Part shown: in pieces, positions 27,519 to 36,052 of the stretch
Layout of the letters: every line of letters begins with the position of its first letter
How positions within the stretch are numbered: the stretch's first letter is position 1
Origin: Oryzicola mucosus
GTDB lineage: Bacteria; Pseudomonadota; Alphaproteobacteria; Rhizobiales; Rhizobiaceae
Assembly: GCF_014534685.1 (NCBI RefSeq)
Contig: NZ_JACVVX010000003.1
Location: forward strand, 434,001 to 498,000
Reading direction: 5' to 3'
Length of the DNA: 64,000 bases
Position numbers and translations under genes: made by a program
The notes under the pieces: model-generated
Seen by the model: the letters and a program-made list of their open reading frames with translations, nothing else
Told to the model about the DNA's origin: nothing
Database searches by the model: none

Positions 27519-28016
27519 TCAGGGACGTTGGAGTTTTTCGTAGCGTTTGACGAGCCGTTCGCGCTTCAGCCGCGACAGACGCTGCAGCCAGAAGATGCCG
27601 TCGAGCTGGTCGATCTCATGCTGGTGGCAGACCGAGCGCAGGCCCTCTGCCTCTTCCGTTTTCTCGATGCCGTCCATATCCTGATAGGCGATCCGCACCG
27701 AAGCATGGCGCTCGATCTCGTCGACGACGCCGGGCATCGACACGCTGCCTTCCTGATGACGAAGAAGCGTTTCGGACCGCCAGACGATTCGCGGATTGAT
27801 ATAAGTCTGGACGCCGGCGGCGGCCGAAAGCTCCAACACAACGACCCGCTTGAGGACGCCGATATGCGGTCCTGTGATGCCGATACCGGGCGCTGCGCGC
27901 ATCGTATCGAGCAGATCGGTCGCAAGCTCTCGCAGCCCGGTATCGAATATTGTTACCGGCTCCGCAACCAGCCGCAGGCGCGGATCCGGATATGTGACGA
28001 TGCTCCTGATTGTCAT
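27519..28016 (-). CDS. Peptide deformylase-like protein, probably inactive
   Basis: A 165-residue protein clearly homologous to peptide deformylase along its length. Motif 1 is GIGITGPHIG (normally GIGLAAxQIG). Motif 2 reads EGSVSMP where active enzymes have EGCLS, so the metal-binding Cys is Ser. Motif 3 reads HEIDQLDG instead of HExDHLDG, so the second His ligand is Gln. Two of the three metal ligands are thus missing, and removal of the formyl group from nascent proteins by the usual mechanism is unlikely. The reading frame is intact, so it may have a new role. It converges on the regA-linked gene with a 10-base gap. Confidence 0.85.
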   Translation of the reverse strand: MTIRSIVTYPDPRLRLVAEPVTIFDTGLRELATDLLDTMRAAPGIGITGPHIGVLKRVVVLELSAAAGVQTYINPRIVWRSETLLRHQEGSVSMPGVVDEIERHASVRIAYQDMDGIEKTEEAEGLRSVCHQHEIDQLDGIFWLQRLSRLKRERLVKRYEKLQRP

Positions 28017-28106
28017 CTCGCTTCCTGTAGAGCCTCGTAGCGATCACGATCTGGTAAACGCCGACACACCGCCTCGTGATGCCTAGCCAGCCATTGAAGG
28101 CTCAGA

Positions 28107-28140
28107 AAAGGCCCGCGCTGCCCGGCAGCGCGGGCTTTTT
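28107..28140 (-). terminator. Rho-independent terminator (bidirectional type)
   Basis: A perfect 11-base-pair GC-rich stem (GCCCGCGCTGC at 28111-28121, loop CCG, GCAGCGCGGGC at 28125-28135) is flanked by AAAA on the left and TTTTT on the right. On the minus strand it is followed by CTTTTC and lies 9 bases beyond the stop of the binding-protein gene at 28149, so it ends that transcript. The T-run on the plus strand would also stop readthrough from the left. Confidence 0.9.
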
Positions 28141-28148
28141 CGTAGCTG

Positions 28149-29033
28149 CTAACGCGACCATACATTGGTCTGCAGCAAATAATCGCGTGTCGAGCGGTCG
28201 AGCGGATAGACCATCATGCCGTCCCGCCCGAACCACTTGTCGTAGATCTCCATGTAGCGGCCACGATAGTCGGCGAGGCCGCTGGTCAGGCCAACGATGG
28301 TCTGATTGACGAAATCCCGCCATTCGCTGTCGTTCTGCGGGAGAATGCAGGCCATGGCTTCGTTGCTCAGCGGCTCGGTTCGCGGCAACAGGACCACGCT
28401 GCGGGTCGGCTCGAGCTTGCGGGCCAAGCCGAGCAGGATGATGCCGATATTCGAAACGCCTTGGATTTCTCCACGGTTGAGCGCGGCAAAGGCATCGTCC
28501 ATCGTCGGATAGGGTTTCGTCACGATGCCCGGCATGGCTTCTTCCAGGATGGTAGCCGTAGTCGTGCCTTCGGCAATGCCCACCACCATGTCATTGATAT
28601 CGGGCGTTTGACGCAAGGTCTCGCGATAGGCCAAGATGCGGGTGCCGTCGCGGAAGAAGGGAATCGAGAAATCGATCGTCTTTTCGCGCTGCCAAGTGGG
28701 CGTGGTGATCTCGCACACGATATCGAGCTCTCCGGCTTCGACAAGCTGCAGCCGGTTGGACGGTGTGACGATGGATAGGTCAAGCCTGACAGGCTTACCA
28801 AGCCGCGCTTCGGTGGCGGCGCGGATTTCCTCAAGCAAATCGACAGAGAACCCTTGTGGCGTTCCGTTGGGGCCACGGAATGCGAATGGCACCGCATCCG
28901 CTCTTGTGCCGGCCCGGATGACGCCGCTTTCGGCGATGCGCTGAAGCTCGGTCGCCTGTACGCCGAACGAAGACAATAAACAGGCTGCGGCGACGATCAG
29001 CGCTCTTATGCCCTTCCGATGTGTCACACCCAA
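28149..29033 (-). CDS. Amino-acid-type ABC substrate-binding protein
   Basis: A 294-residue SBP_bac_3 protein with a signal peptide (RALIVAAACLLSSFGVQA, cleavage after VQA) and family segments RIAESGVIRAGTRADAVPFAF, GFSVDLLEEI, LVEAGELDIVCEIT and EGTTTATILEEAMPG. It is a secreted periplasmic receptor for a polar metabolite. It is divergent from a binding-protein/permease fusion with which it shares an 86-base promoter region. No ABC ATPase is encoded in the neighbourhood, so whether it feeds transport or signalling is unclear. Confidence 0.88.
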   Translation of the reverse strand: MGVTHRKGIRALIVAAACLLSSFGVQATELQRIAESGVIRAGTRADAVPFAFRGPNGTPQGFSVDLLEEIRAATEARLGKPVRLDLSIVTPSNRLQLVEAGELDIVCEITTPTWQREKTIDFSIPFFRDGTRILAYRETLRQTPDINDMVVGIAEGTTTATILEEAMPGIVTKPYPTMDDAFAALNRGEIQGVSNIGIILLGLARKLEPTRSVVLLPRTEPLSNEAMACILPQNDSEWRDFVNQTIVGLTSGLADYRGRYMEIYDKWFGRDGMMVYPLDRSTRDYLLQTNVWSR

Positions 29034-29101
29034 CCTTTCCTAGCCGTTGAAGCGAAATCGCTGTCACTGTGGGGCTTATTTGTTCATAAATTACGTAAGA
29101 T

Positions 29102-29119
29102 ATTCAAACCAATTCAAAC
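29102..29119. repeat. Direct repeat ATTCAAAC x2, one helical turn apart
   Basis: ATTCAAAC occurs at 29102-29109 and again at 29112-29119, a 10-base period, in the AT-rich divergent promoter region between the two binding-protein genes. Repeats spaced by one DNA turn on the same face are a common layout for a dimeric or cooperative regulator. The second copy abuts the TTG at 29120, which would leave no room for a ribosome-binding site there. Confidence 0.45.
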
Positions 29120-30703
29120 TTGGACAAGACGGATCGTCCTGTGCCTCTTTTCTTATCGGCCCCCGCCTTCTGGCTGATCGCTTTCCTATGCCTTCTTGTC
29201 GCGCCGCCAGCGCGAGCGGATGCGCTTGACGACATCAAAGCCAGAGGCGAACTCGTGGCTGGCGTCAAGGCCGATTACCAGCCTTTCGGCTATCGCGACC
29301 GCCAAGGCAACATCGTCGGTTTTGATGCGGATGTCGCAGCCAGCCTGGCGGAAACCCTCGGCGTGCCCCTGCGGCTGGTGCCGGTAACCAGTTCCAACCG
29401 CCTTCAGAAACTGGCCGCAGGCGATGTCGATGTGGTCGTGGCGACGCTAGGCGATACAATTGACCGCCGCCGCCTCGTCCGCATGATCGAGCCTGGATAT
29501 TACGGGGGCGGCGCCAGCATCCTCGTGCCGGAAGACAGCCCGATCCGCGCCTGGAGCGATATTGCCGGCAAGCCTCTCTGTGCGGTTCAGGGCGCGCTCT
29601 GGAACAGGCTCGCCGCAACACGTCTGCTTGCCGACATCAGGGCTTTCGCCAACACAAGAGATGCCGAGCTTGCCTTGCGCGAGCGCAACTGCGCCGCATG
29701 GCTCTATGACGAGGCCGCCCTCCAGCACGCACTCACCAGCGGGGCATGGCCGAACTATAGGCTGCTGCCGGCCGATTTCGTCTCGCCATGGGCCATTGCT
29801 GTAGCCTCTGACGGGCGATTGGCCGACCAATTCGACCAGATTGTGGCCGGCTGGCTGCGCGACGGTCATCTGAAGGCGTTGGAAGCCAAATGGGGACTGC
29901 CGCCCGCCGCCTATCTCCAGGATGCAGGCGCACTCTGGTCGAGGCGTGATGACGATGGAGAATGGCACTGCAGGCGCGGCGCCGATGGGCGCTGGACCGC
30001 CGATTGCCGCGATCTCAATCTGGTCGAGGCGCAGGAACTGCAAGGCTTCGGCGCCATGGTCCTGAGCCTGCGCGACCGCTTCGGCATCGACCTGACCGCC
30101 TTCTACGACCCCTATGGCCGCGACCTTTTCGTCAGGGCACTGCTGACAACCTGCATCCTCGCTATATCGGTGATTGCGGGCAGCCTCCTGGTCGGATTCG
30201 CCGGAGCGGCACTGTTGCGGCTGCGCATTCCCGGACTCACGCAGCTGATAGCGACGCTGTTGACCGTTTTGCGCATGACCCCGCCCTTGCTGCAGCTTTA
30301 TCTGGTCTTCTTCGGCATTGGCGGCCTTCTGGCGACACACGGCTTCAGCCTGAATGCCATGATCGTGGCAATCGCTGTTTTGTCGCTTTATGCAGGTGCG
30401 GCAAATGCCGTCACCCTGGCGGACGCATCTGCAACCGTCACCGCAACATCGACAGATCGGCGCCATCGGATCGCCGTGCTTGCCTATCCGGCGGTGATGG
30501 GCAGTTGCATCAACATCGTCAAGGCAACGGCCATGGCCAGCGCCATCGCCGTCCCGGAACTGGTTTACGCCAGCACCACCATCATTGCCGACTACGGCAA
30601 TGGCGGCTTGATGATGAACATTTTGCTCGCCTGCTACGTCGCCATCGTTCTGGTCGTCGTGCAGGGCTTCAACCTGTTCCAACGCAGGGTGCTGCAGCGG
30701 TGA
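29120..30703 (+). CDS. Fused amino-acid-type binding protein and ABC permease
   Basis: A 527-residue two-domain protein. After a signal-anchor-like segment (FWLIAFLCLLVAPPARA), residues about 34-265 are an SBP_bac_3 domain (IKARGELVAGVKADYQPFGY, VGFDADVAASLAETLG, AAGDVDVVVATLGDTIDRR). A linker with two Cys (around WHCRRG and ADCRDL) follows. Residues about 330-520 are a GlnP-like permease with about five helices, though the EAA loop is weakly conserved. The start is either TTG at 29120 or GTG at 29141. It overlaps the next permease by GTGA. Such fusions exist in other bacteria as importers; here no ATPase accompanies it, and the operon goes on into partner-switch regulators. Confidence 0.9.
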   Translation: MDKTDRPVPLFLSAPAFWLIAFLCLLVAPPARADALDDIKARGELVAGVKADYQPFGYRDRQGNIVGFDADVAASLAETLGVPLRLVPVTSSNRLQKLAAGDVDVVVATLGDTIDRRRLVRMIEPGYYGGGASILVPEDSPIRAWSDIAGKPLCAVQGALWNRLAATRLLADIRAFANTRDAELALRERNCAAWLYDEAALQHALTSGAWPNYRLLPADFVSPWAIAVASDGRLADQFDQIVAGWLRDGHLKALEAKWGLPPAAYLQDAGALWSRRDDDGEWHCRRGADGRWTADCRDLNLVEAQELQGFGAMVLSLRDRFGIDLTAFYDPYGRDLFVRALLTTCILAISVIAGSLLVGFAGAALLRLRIPGLTQLIATLLTVLRMTPPLLQLYLVFFGIGGLLATHGFSLNAMIVAIAVLSLYAGAANAVTLADASATVTATSTDRRHRIAVLAYPAVMGSCINIVKATAMASAIAVPELVYASTTIIADYGNGGLMMNILLACYVAIVLVVVQGFNLFQRRVLQR

Positions 30704-31389
30704 GCACGGCCGAGGTCTTCACCATGCTATGGGTCTGGACGCCGTTTCTGGCGGCCGGCTTCCTGTGGAACATCCTGATATCGGCCACCACGATGGCCAT
30801 CGGTACCCCGCTGGGTTACGGGCTTGCGAGGCTTCGACTGTCGGGGTCGCGGCTTGGCCGCTTCCTGACGGCCGCTGCGCGCGTGCCGCCCACCTTCGTG
30901 CTGATCTATTACCTCGCCTACGTCCTGCCTACCGAGATCTCAATCGGCGGCGTGTCGTTGGGGATTGCGGGCTGGATCAAGGCGTCGCTTGCGCTTTCAG
31001 TCGCCGTCGCCGGTTTCGTTTCCGACAATGCGCTTTCGGCCATCCGGCACCATCGGCGCGGCGAAACCGTCGAGGCACTCTATTTCATCCCTGCATGGAC
31101 AACTTATTTTCTTATCATCGTCATGGCTTCGTCCACCGCGTCGGTCATCGGCGTGCCTGAAATCGTGCAGCGTGCGAACACCGTGATTGCCGCCGTCGGC
31201 GATCCGAGCGCGACGCTATGGGTCTACATCTATACAATGCTGTGGTTTCTGGCCTTCTGCTGGCCACTCAGCCGGCTGATGAACTATGCCCGTGCCCGAC
31301 TAGGCCGCTATGCTGGCCATGGACCGCGCAAAGATACCGACCCTATTGTGCCGCTGGCCGGGCCGATGATCGTGCAGGAGGAAAAGTAA
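30700..31389 (+). CDS. Amino-acid-type ABC permease
   Basis: A 229-residue inner-membrane permease with about five helices, the partner of the permease half of the preceding fusion. Recognisable segments are LWNILISATTMAIGTPLGYGLA and PPTFVLIYYLAYVLP. The region expected to hold the EAA loop (SDNALSAIRHHRRGETVEALYFIPAW) retains the helix-loop-helix layout. The start is GTG at 30700, overlapping the upstream stop (GTGA); the stop TAA at 31387-31389 touches the ATG of the next gene, an RsbW-like kinase. The junction ties transport-type and signalling genes into one transcript. Confidence 0.88.
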   Translation: MSTAEVFTMLWVWTPFLAAGFLWNILISATTMAIGTPLGYGLARLRLSGSRLGRFLTAAARVPPTFVLIYYLAYVLPTEISIGGVSLGIAGWIKASLALSVAVAGFVSDNALSAIRHHRRGETVEALYFIPAWTTYFLIIVMASSTASVIGVPEIVQRANTVIAAVGDPSATLWVYIYTMLWFLAFCWPLSRLMNYARARLGRYAGHGPRKDTDPIVPLAGPMIVQEEK

Positions 31390-31839
31390 ATGGTTCCTGA
31401 CACCGAGGTGGTAAGCCGCTTCAAGGTACCTGCGACTCTGGATGCCATCGGCGCGATCCAAGCGGCGGTCGAGGAGGCTGCGGAGGGTGTGCTGGCGCCA
31501 GCCGCAGTGTTCAAGCTGACCATGTCGATCGAGGAGTTGGTCACCAATATCGTGACCTACGGCAAGGCGGAGGGGACTGACATCGGTGTCGTCATCACGG
31601 CGACCACAGCCAGCCTCTCCGTTGAGCTGGATGATGCCGGCGTCGCCTTCGACCCTTTTCATCAGGCGCCGGAGCCCAGGCTGAACGAGTCCGTCGAGGA
31701 CCGGGCTATCGGCGGCCTGGGCGTTTTTCTCGTGCGCGAGATGGTCGATGAGGTCGCCTATCACCGCAGCGCCGAGCGCAACCATATCCGGCTGGTCATG
31801 CTGAGACCCACCGCGAAGTCCGACGGAACCGCACCATGA
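31390..31839 (+). CDS. RsbW-like serine kinase / anti-sigma factor (GHKL ATP-binding)
   Basis: A 149-residue cytoplasmic GHKL ATPase of the RsbW/SpoIIAB type. The N-box (IEELVTNIVTYG), G1 box (ELDDAGVAFDP) and G2 box (IGGLGVFLVREMVDE) are all intact, so it should bind ATP. In partner-switch systems such a kinase phosphorylates a STAS protein and binds either it or a target protein. The ATG directly follows the permease stop, behind GAGGAAAAG. It overlaps the phosphatase gene (ATGA). The likely STAS partner is encoded at 33780-34106. Confidence 0.92.
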   Translation: MVPDTEVVSRFKVPATLDAIGAIQAAVEEAAEGVLAPAAVFKLTMSIEELVTNIVTYGKAEGTDIGVVITATTASLSVELDDAGVAFDPFHQAPEPRLNESVEDRAIGGLGVFLVREMVDEVAYHRSAERNHIRLVMLRPTAKSDGTAP

Positions 31840-33779
31840 CTCTCACCCGTCGTCTAGTCCTGATGGTGGCGGCGTGCATCGCGCTCGCTATTCTGTCGAT
31901 CAGCCTCGTCTTCGGCTATCTCGGACGAAACGCGCTAATCGAACAGGCTGAAGAGCAGGCCCAGGCCATCGCCCGCATCGTCGCCGAAAGCGCGCGCCTC
32001 ACGGAAATCTCCCTTGAAGAGATGGAAGGGGTCGTCATCGACGATCTGTCCATTCTCGCCTTCGCCATCGGTAGCATGAATACCTTGTCGCCCGGGGAAC
32101 TCGGCAACCGCCTGGCGGAGATTGTCGCCCGCGGCAATGCCTCGTCCATCTGGCTGGTCGACAGCAATCTCAGGGTCATCGCCAATTCCATCGGCGATTA
32201 TGGCGCGATCATCGAGGGTGAAACGCTGCCGATCGGCCTGCCGCGGCATGCGCTCGACGCCTTGACCAGCGGCAAGCGGTTCACCCTGGAGTTGGGCAGT
32301 CCCATCGATGGCGTGCAATATGTCGGTGTCCGCGTCGATGGGGGACGCGCGCTGATTGCCGGCCAGCCCATCACCGTGCTCGATCCGGTCCGAGCAGCCA
32401 ACAGTGTTCCCGTGCTTCTCGCCGCCTTGCTCAATCGCGACGAAATCCAGGCGATCCAGATTTTCGACGACACGATGCGCATGACAGCAAAGATCGGCGA
32501 CGAGTTGCCCGTTGACGACGTCAACGAGTTGGTCGATGACAGCATCAGCGGCGCAGCACCTTCGTCCGACCTGTGGGAGAACAAGCTGCTGGTGGCCGCA
32601 CCGATCCGCGACAGTGCTGGCATCGCCATCGGTTCGACCGTGATTGCGTTGTCGACTAAGCGCCTCGATGCGATGCTGTCGAGTTATCTGCTCTATGGCG
32701 CAATCGCTGCGGCCATCGTCTTTGCCCTCGGTTCGGCCATAGCCGGCGTGTTTGCCGGCCGTATCACGAGGCCAGTGGCTGCGATGACGCATGCTGCTCG
32801 CGAGATCGACGGCCGTACCTTCCAACCCGAGAGCCTCAACGGGTTGGCTGCGCAGAGCGACGAGCTCGGAACCCTTGCCCGCGTGTTCCAGCACATGGCG
32901 ATAGAGGTGCAGGCGCGAGAAGAGCATCTGGAGTCGCTGGTTCGTGCGCGCACCATCGAACTCGAGCAGAAAAACCACCTTTTGGAGGAATCCAAACGCC
33001 GCGTCGAAGCCGAACTCGATGCTGCTCGCTCGCTGCAGGCGGCGATCCTGCCGCAGGCCTTGCCCGCCCACCCTTCCTATGACGGTAAGGCAACGATGGT
33101 ACCGGCCCGCGAGCTTGGCGGAGATTTCTACGACTTCTTCGCCATCGACGACCGGCATCTCGGCATCGTCATCGCCGACGTTTCCGGCAAAGGGGTTCCG
33201 GCTGCTTTCTTCATGGCGATCTCGCGCACAGTGCTCCAATCGACCGCGCGCGAGAGCCATTCAGCCGGCACTTGTCTGGCTGCCGCCAACACGGTGATCT
33301 GCAGCCAGAACCCGATGGATCTGTTCGTCACCACCTTTTACGGCATCCTCGATACCGAGACAGGCGATTTCACCTACGCCAATGGCGGGCACAATCCACC
33401 TTTGATGATCCGCCGCGCCGATGGCAGTGTCGCAGACCTGCCGCGCACCGGCGGCATGGCGCTGGGTGTGATGCCCGGCCTGTCCTACAGCGAGAAGAAG
33501 GTCCACCTCAACGCCGGCGACACCTTGTTCCTGTATACGGACGGCATTTCGGAAGCGATGGACAGCGAAGGCCGGGAGTTCACGGAAGGGCGGCTGAAGG
33601 ATGCGTTGATCGACGCCCATGCGCAGCATGTCGATCTGGTCATCTCCGGGGTAACGGACGCCGTCGGACGTTTCGTCGACGGCGCGGAGCAATCCGACGA
33701 CATCACCTGCCTCGTCATCCGCTACAAGGGCGCTCGCGAGACGCTGGATTCACCGACAGAACTCGCGAGAGCTTCATAA
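31836..33779 (+). CDS. Membrane SpoIIE/RsbU-type protein serine phosphatase with HAMP domain
   Basis: A 647-residue membrane receptor. A helix at residues of about 7-27 and another at about 284-312 enclose a periplasmic sensor of about 250 residues; a HAMP domain (GRITRPVAAMTHAAREIDGR) and coiled coil lead to a PP2C-type SpoIIE domain (about 415-640). Metal-binding motifs GGDFYDFF, IADVSGKGVPAAFF, YTDGISEA and QSDDITCLVIR are present, so the phosphatase should be active. It would dephosphorylate the phospho-STAS protein in response to an external signal. It overlaps the kinase gene by 4 bases; the STAS gene starts on the other side and converges with no gap. Confidence 0.94.
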   Translation: MTLTRRLVLMVAACIALAILSISLVFGYLGRNALIEQAEEQAQAIARIVAESARLTEISLEEMEGVVIDDLSILAFAIGSMNTLSPGELGNRLAEIVARGNASSIWLVDSNLRVIANSIGDYGAIIEGETLPIGLPRHALDALTSGKRFTLELGSPIDGVQYVGVRVDGGRALIAGQPITVLDPVRAANSVPVLLAALLNRDEIQAIQIFDDTMRMTAKIGDELPVDDVNELVDDSISGAAPSSDLWENKLLVAAPIRDSAGIAIGSTVIALSTKRLDAMLSSYLLYGAIAAAIVFALGSAIAGVFAGRITRPVAAMTHAAREIDGRTFQPESLNGLAAQSDELGTLARVFQHMAIEVQAREEHLESLVRARTIELEQKNHLLEESKRRVEAELDAARSLQAAILPQALPAHPSYDGKATMVPARELGGDFYDFFAIDDRHLGIVIADVSGKGVPAAFFMAISRTVLQSTARESHSAGTCLAAANTVICSQNPMDLFVTTFYGILDTETGDFTYANGGHNPPLMIRRADGSVADLPRTGGMALGVMPGLSYSEKKVHLNAGDTLFLYTDGISEAMDSEGREFTEGRLKDALIDAHAQHVDLVISGVTDAVGRFVDGAEQSDDITCLVIRYKGARETLDSPTELARAS

Positions 33780-34106
33780 TTACAGGCGGGTCAAGGCATC
33801 CGCGCGGCTATCGGCGACATCGAGGATGCCAAGAAAACCGGAAATCTCGAACACATCCTTGATATGGGGTTGCAAGCCGGCAAGAATGAACTTGTTGCCG
33901 GACTGTTTCAGGCGCTTCGCAACGACCAGCACGACCCGCAAGCCTGCGCTGGAAATGTAATCGAGCCGCGTGAAATCCAGGACGAAAGCGCTGGAGCCAA
34001 GTTGCTTGAAGAGTTCAGCCTCGACCGCCGCCGCATTCGTGCTGTCCAGTCGGCCCTGAACGTCTGCGACGACCGCAGGTCCATGCGCCTCGAATGTAAT
34101 GCTCAT
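33780..34106 (-). CDS. STAS-domain anti-sigma factor antagonist
   Basis: A 108-residue single STAS domain (SpoIIAA/RsbV type). The phosphorylation loop reads DYISSAGLRVVL, with the conserved serine, and is preceded by FVLDFTRL. It is the probable substrate of the RsbW-like kinase (31390) and the SpoIIE phosphatase (31836). I set the start at the ATG at 34106 behind AGGA; the open frame to 34187 adds nothing domain-like. The stop codon touches that of the phosphatase gene from the other strand, so the two converge without a gap and without an evident terminator. Confidence 0.92.
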   Translation of the reverse strand: MSITFEAHGPAVVADVQGRLDSTNAAAVEAELFKQLGSSAFVLDFTRLDYISSAGLRVVLVVAKRLKQSGNKFILAGLQPHIKDVFEISGFLGILDVADSRADALTRL

Positions 34107-34258
34107 CTTTGTTCGGTTCCTAAGTGCCGGATTGCGGCTGGTATGTTGCTCACAAAGGTAAAAATTAACAGAATGAGAGTTACACAACTAGCACCGTAAT
34201 CACAATGTTCCAGAGGTCATGAGGAAGCAGGCGGAGTTGCGGGAAAGTCTCACCCAGC

Positions 34259-36049
34259 ATGCTCCGTCTTTCATTGACATCGGCAAGGCACCCTATGATC
34301 GGCTTCACCCTCCCGCCATCGCGACCGCGCCGCAGACCGCAGGAACTTTCCATCGCGGCCGATGAAAAAGCCGCGTGGTCAGTGCTGCTGCCTATCGGCT
34401 TCCAGCATGCTGCCATGGCGTTGGGCCTGTCTGCCTATGTGCTCGCACTCGCCAAGGCCTCCAATTTCGATTTCGAACAGACCAGAAATCTGCTCGCGGT
34501 CACCATCATGACCATGGCCTTTGGCACAGCACTTCAGGCCTGGGGCGGAAAGCTCGGTTCCGGTGCGCTGATCGTCCACATCCCAACTGCGATTCTCATC
34601 CCACAGATTGCACCGATATTCATCGAGACAGGCCCCGGCGGCGTGGGGGTGGTGACCATTCTTTGCGCCATCGTGTCGCTGATCCTGGCGCCGCTCACAC
34701 CGCGACTTCGGGGCCTGTTTCCTCCCATCGTTGCCGGTCTCATCGTGCTGATCGGAGGCATGTCCCTTGTCGAAGGCGCGTTCGCACATTCCACCGGCTT
34801 GAGCGAAGACATGACGCTCGACCCCAACAGCATGATTATCGCCGGCATCACGCTTGGGCTGATCGTGGCGACCTCGGTTTGGGGCAACCGCAGCCTGCAG
34901 CTGTTTTCTCTCCTGATCGGCATTGGCGGTGGCGTCATTGCGGCGTTTTTCCTTGGAGAGCTTTCCGGTGGCCAGGCGCTGATGAGCGCACCCATCGTCG
35001 ATTTGCCCAGCATTGCGACCCCGGTCTTCAATATCCCGATCAGCGCATTGATCGCTGCTGCCTTCGTTGCGGCACTGGTAGAGATAGATTCCATTGGCAG
35101 CTTCATCCTGATGGACAAGATGGACGACGCCGACTGGCGCAGGCCGGACATGAAGCAAGCCGGGCGCGGCATTCTTGCCGGCGGCATAGGCGATGCGCTC
35201 GGTGGTCTGCTGGGCGGCATGAGTACGGCCACCTCGTCGGCCAATATCGGTCTTTGCCACGCCAGCCGCACCACCACGCGTTATGCCGGCCTCGTGGCCG
35301 CGGCGATGCTTCTATTCATCGCCTTTCTGCCGCAGGCGACAATGGCCCTGACGCTGATCCCCACCCCGGTGATCGGCGCCATCGAAATGTATGCGGCAGC
35401 CTTCCTCATTGCAGCCGGCATCGATCTAATTGCCGAGCGTAAATTCGACACGCGCGGCATGTTCATCGTCGGCATCTCCATGGCGGGCGGCGTTGCCATC
35501 ATGCTGCTGCCGGGTCTGGCCGAACGCATACCGCCTTCGCTGCGCCACTTGCTCGGCAGCGGCTTCATCGTCACCGGGGTGCTGGCGATCGTCCTCAATC
35601 TCCTGTTTCGCATCGGGATCAAAAAGACGCAGCTTCAACAGATCGAGCCGAACGGCCACCCCATCGCCATTCAGGTCACAGACTTCATCGAGCGCATGGG
35701 CGGTGCCTGGGCAGCGCGACGCGACGTCGTACAGCGAGCCGCGCAAGCCTCCGTCGAAGCTATCGAGGCAATCCAGTCGACCGGCGTGCATAAGGTGACT
35801 TCGGTTGTGGGCCACTTCGACGAGTTGAACTTCAACATCGAGTTGCGGCACACCGGATCGCCCTTGCCGCTCGGGCCGGGCGCCATGCCGGACCTTGCCT
35901 CGATCCTCGACGCCGACAATGACGAAGGCATCGACGCGGCCATCGCCAGTGTCTCGCAAGTTCTGATCCATCGGCTGGCTGACGGTCTGAAATGCGGCGC
36001 CCTGCCCTCCGGCGGCGGCGCCTTCCTGCGCCTGCATTTCGATCACTGA
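34259..36049 (+). CDS. Xanthine/uracil-type (NCS2) permease with a C-terminal GHKL-like domain
   Basis: Residues up to about 460 are a nucleobase permease of the NCS2 family with about 12-14 helices (IGFQHAAMALGLSAYVLAL, LLGGMSTATSSANIGLCHAS). Residues of about 467-596 are an added soluble domain. Its elements recall an RsbW-like GHKL fold in order: a helix ASVEAIEAI where the N-box should be, a strand-loop FDELNFNIELRHTGSPLPL, and a final strand AFLRLHFDH. The Asn of the N-box and the glycine lid are not apparent, so it may not bind ATP. The start could also be the ATG at 34295. The gene is divergent from the STAS gene, which suggests a link to the partner switch. Confidence 0.85.
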   Translation: MLRLSLTSARHPMIGFTLPPSRPRRRPQELSIAADEKAAWSVLLPIGFQHAAMALGLSAYVLALAKASNFDFEQTRNLLAVTIMTMAFGTALQAWGGKLGSGALIVHIPTAILIPQIAPIFIETGPGGVGVVTILCAIVSLILAPLTPRLRGLFPPIVAGLIVLIGGMSLVEGAFAHSTGLSEDMTLDPNSMIIAGITLGLIVATSVWGNRSLQLFSLLIGIGGGVIAAFFLGELSGGQALMSAPIVDLPSIATPVFNIPISALIAAAFVAALVEIDSIGSFILMDKMDDADWRRPDMKQAGRGILAGGIGDALGGLLGGMSTATSSANIGLCHASRTTTRYAGLVAAAMLLFIAFLPQATMALTLIPTPVIGAIEMYAAAFLIAAGIDLIAERKFDTRGMFIVGISMAGGVAIMLLPGLAERIPPSLRHLLGSGFIVTGVLAIVLNLLFRIGIKKTQLQQIEPNGHPIAIQVTDFIERMGGAWAARRDVVQRAAQASVEAIEAIQSTGVHKVTSVVGHFDELNFNIELRHTGSPLPLGPGAMPDLASILDADNDEGIDAAIASVSQVLIHRLADGLKCGALPSGGGAFLRLHFDH

Positions 36050-36052
36050 CCG

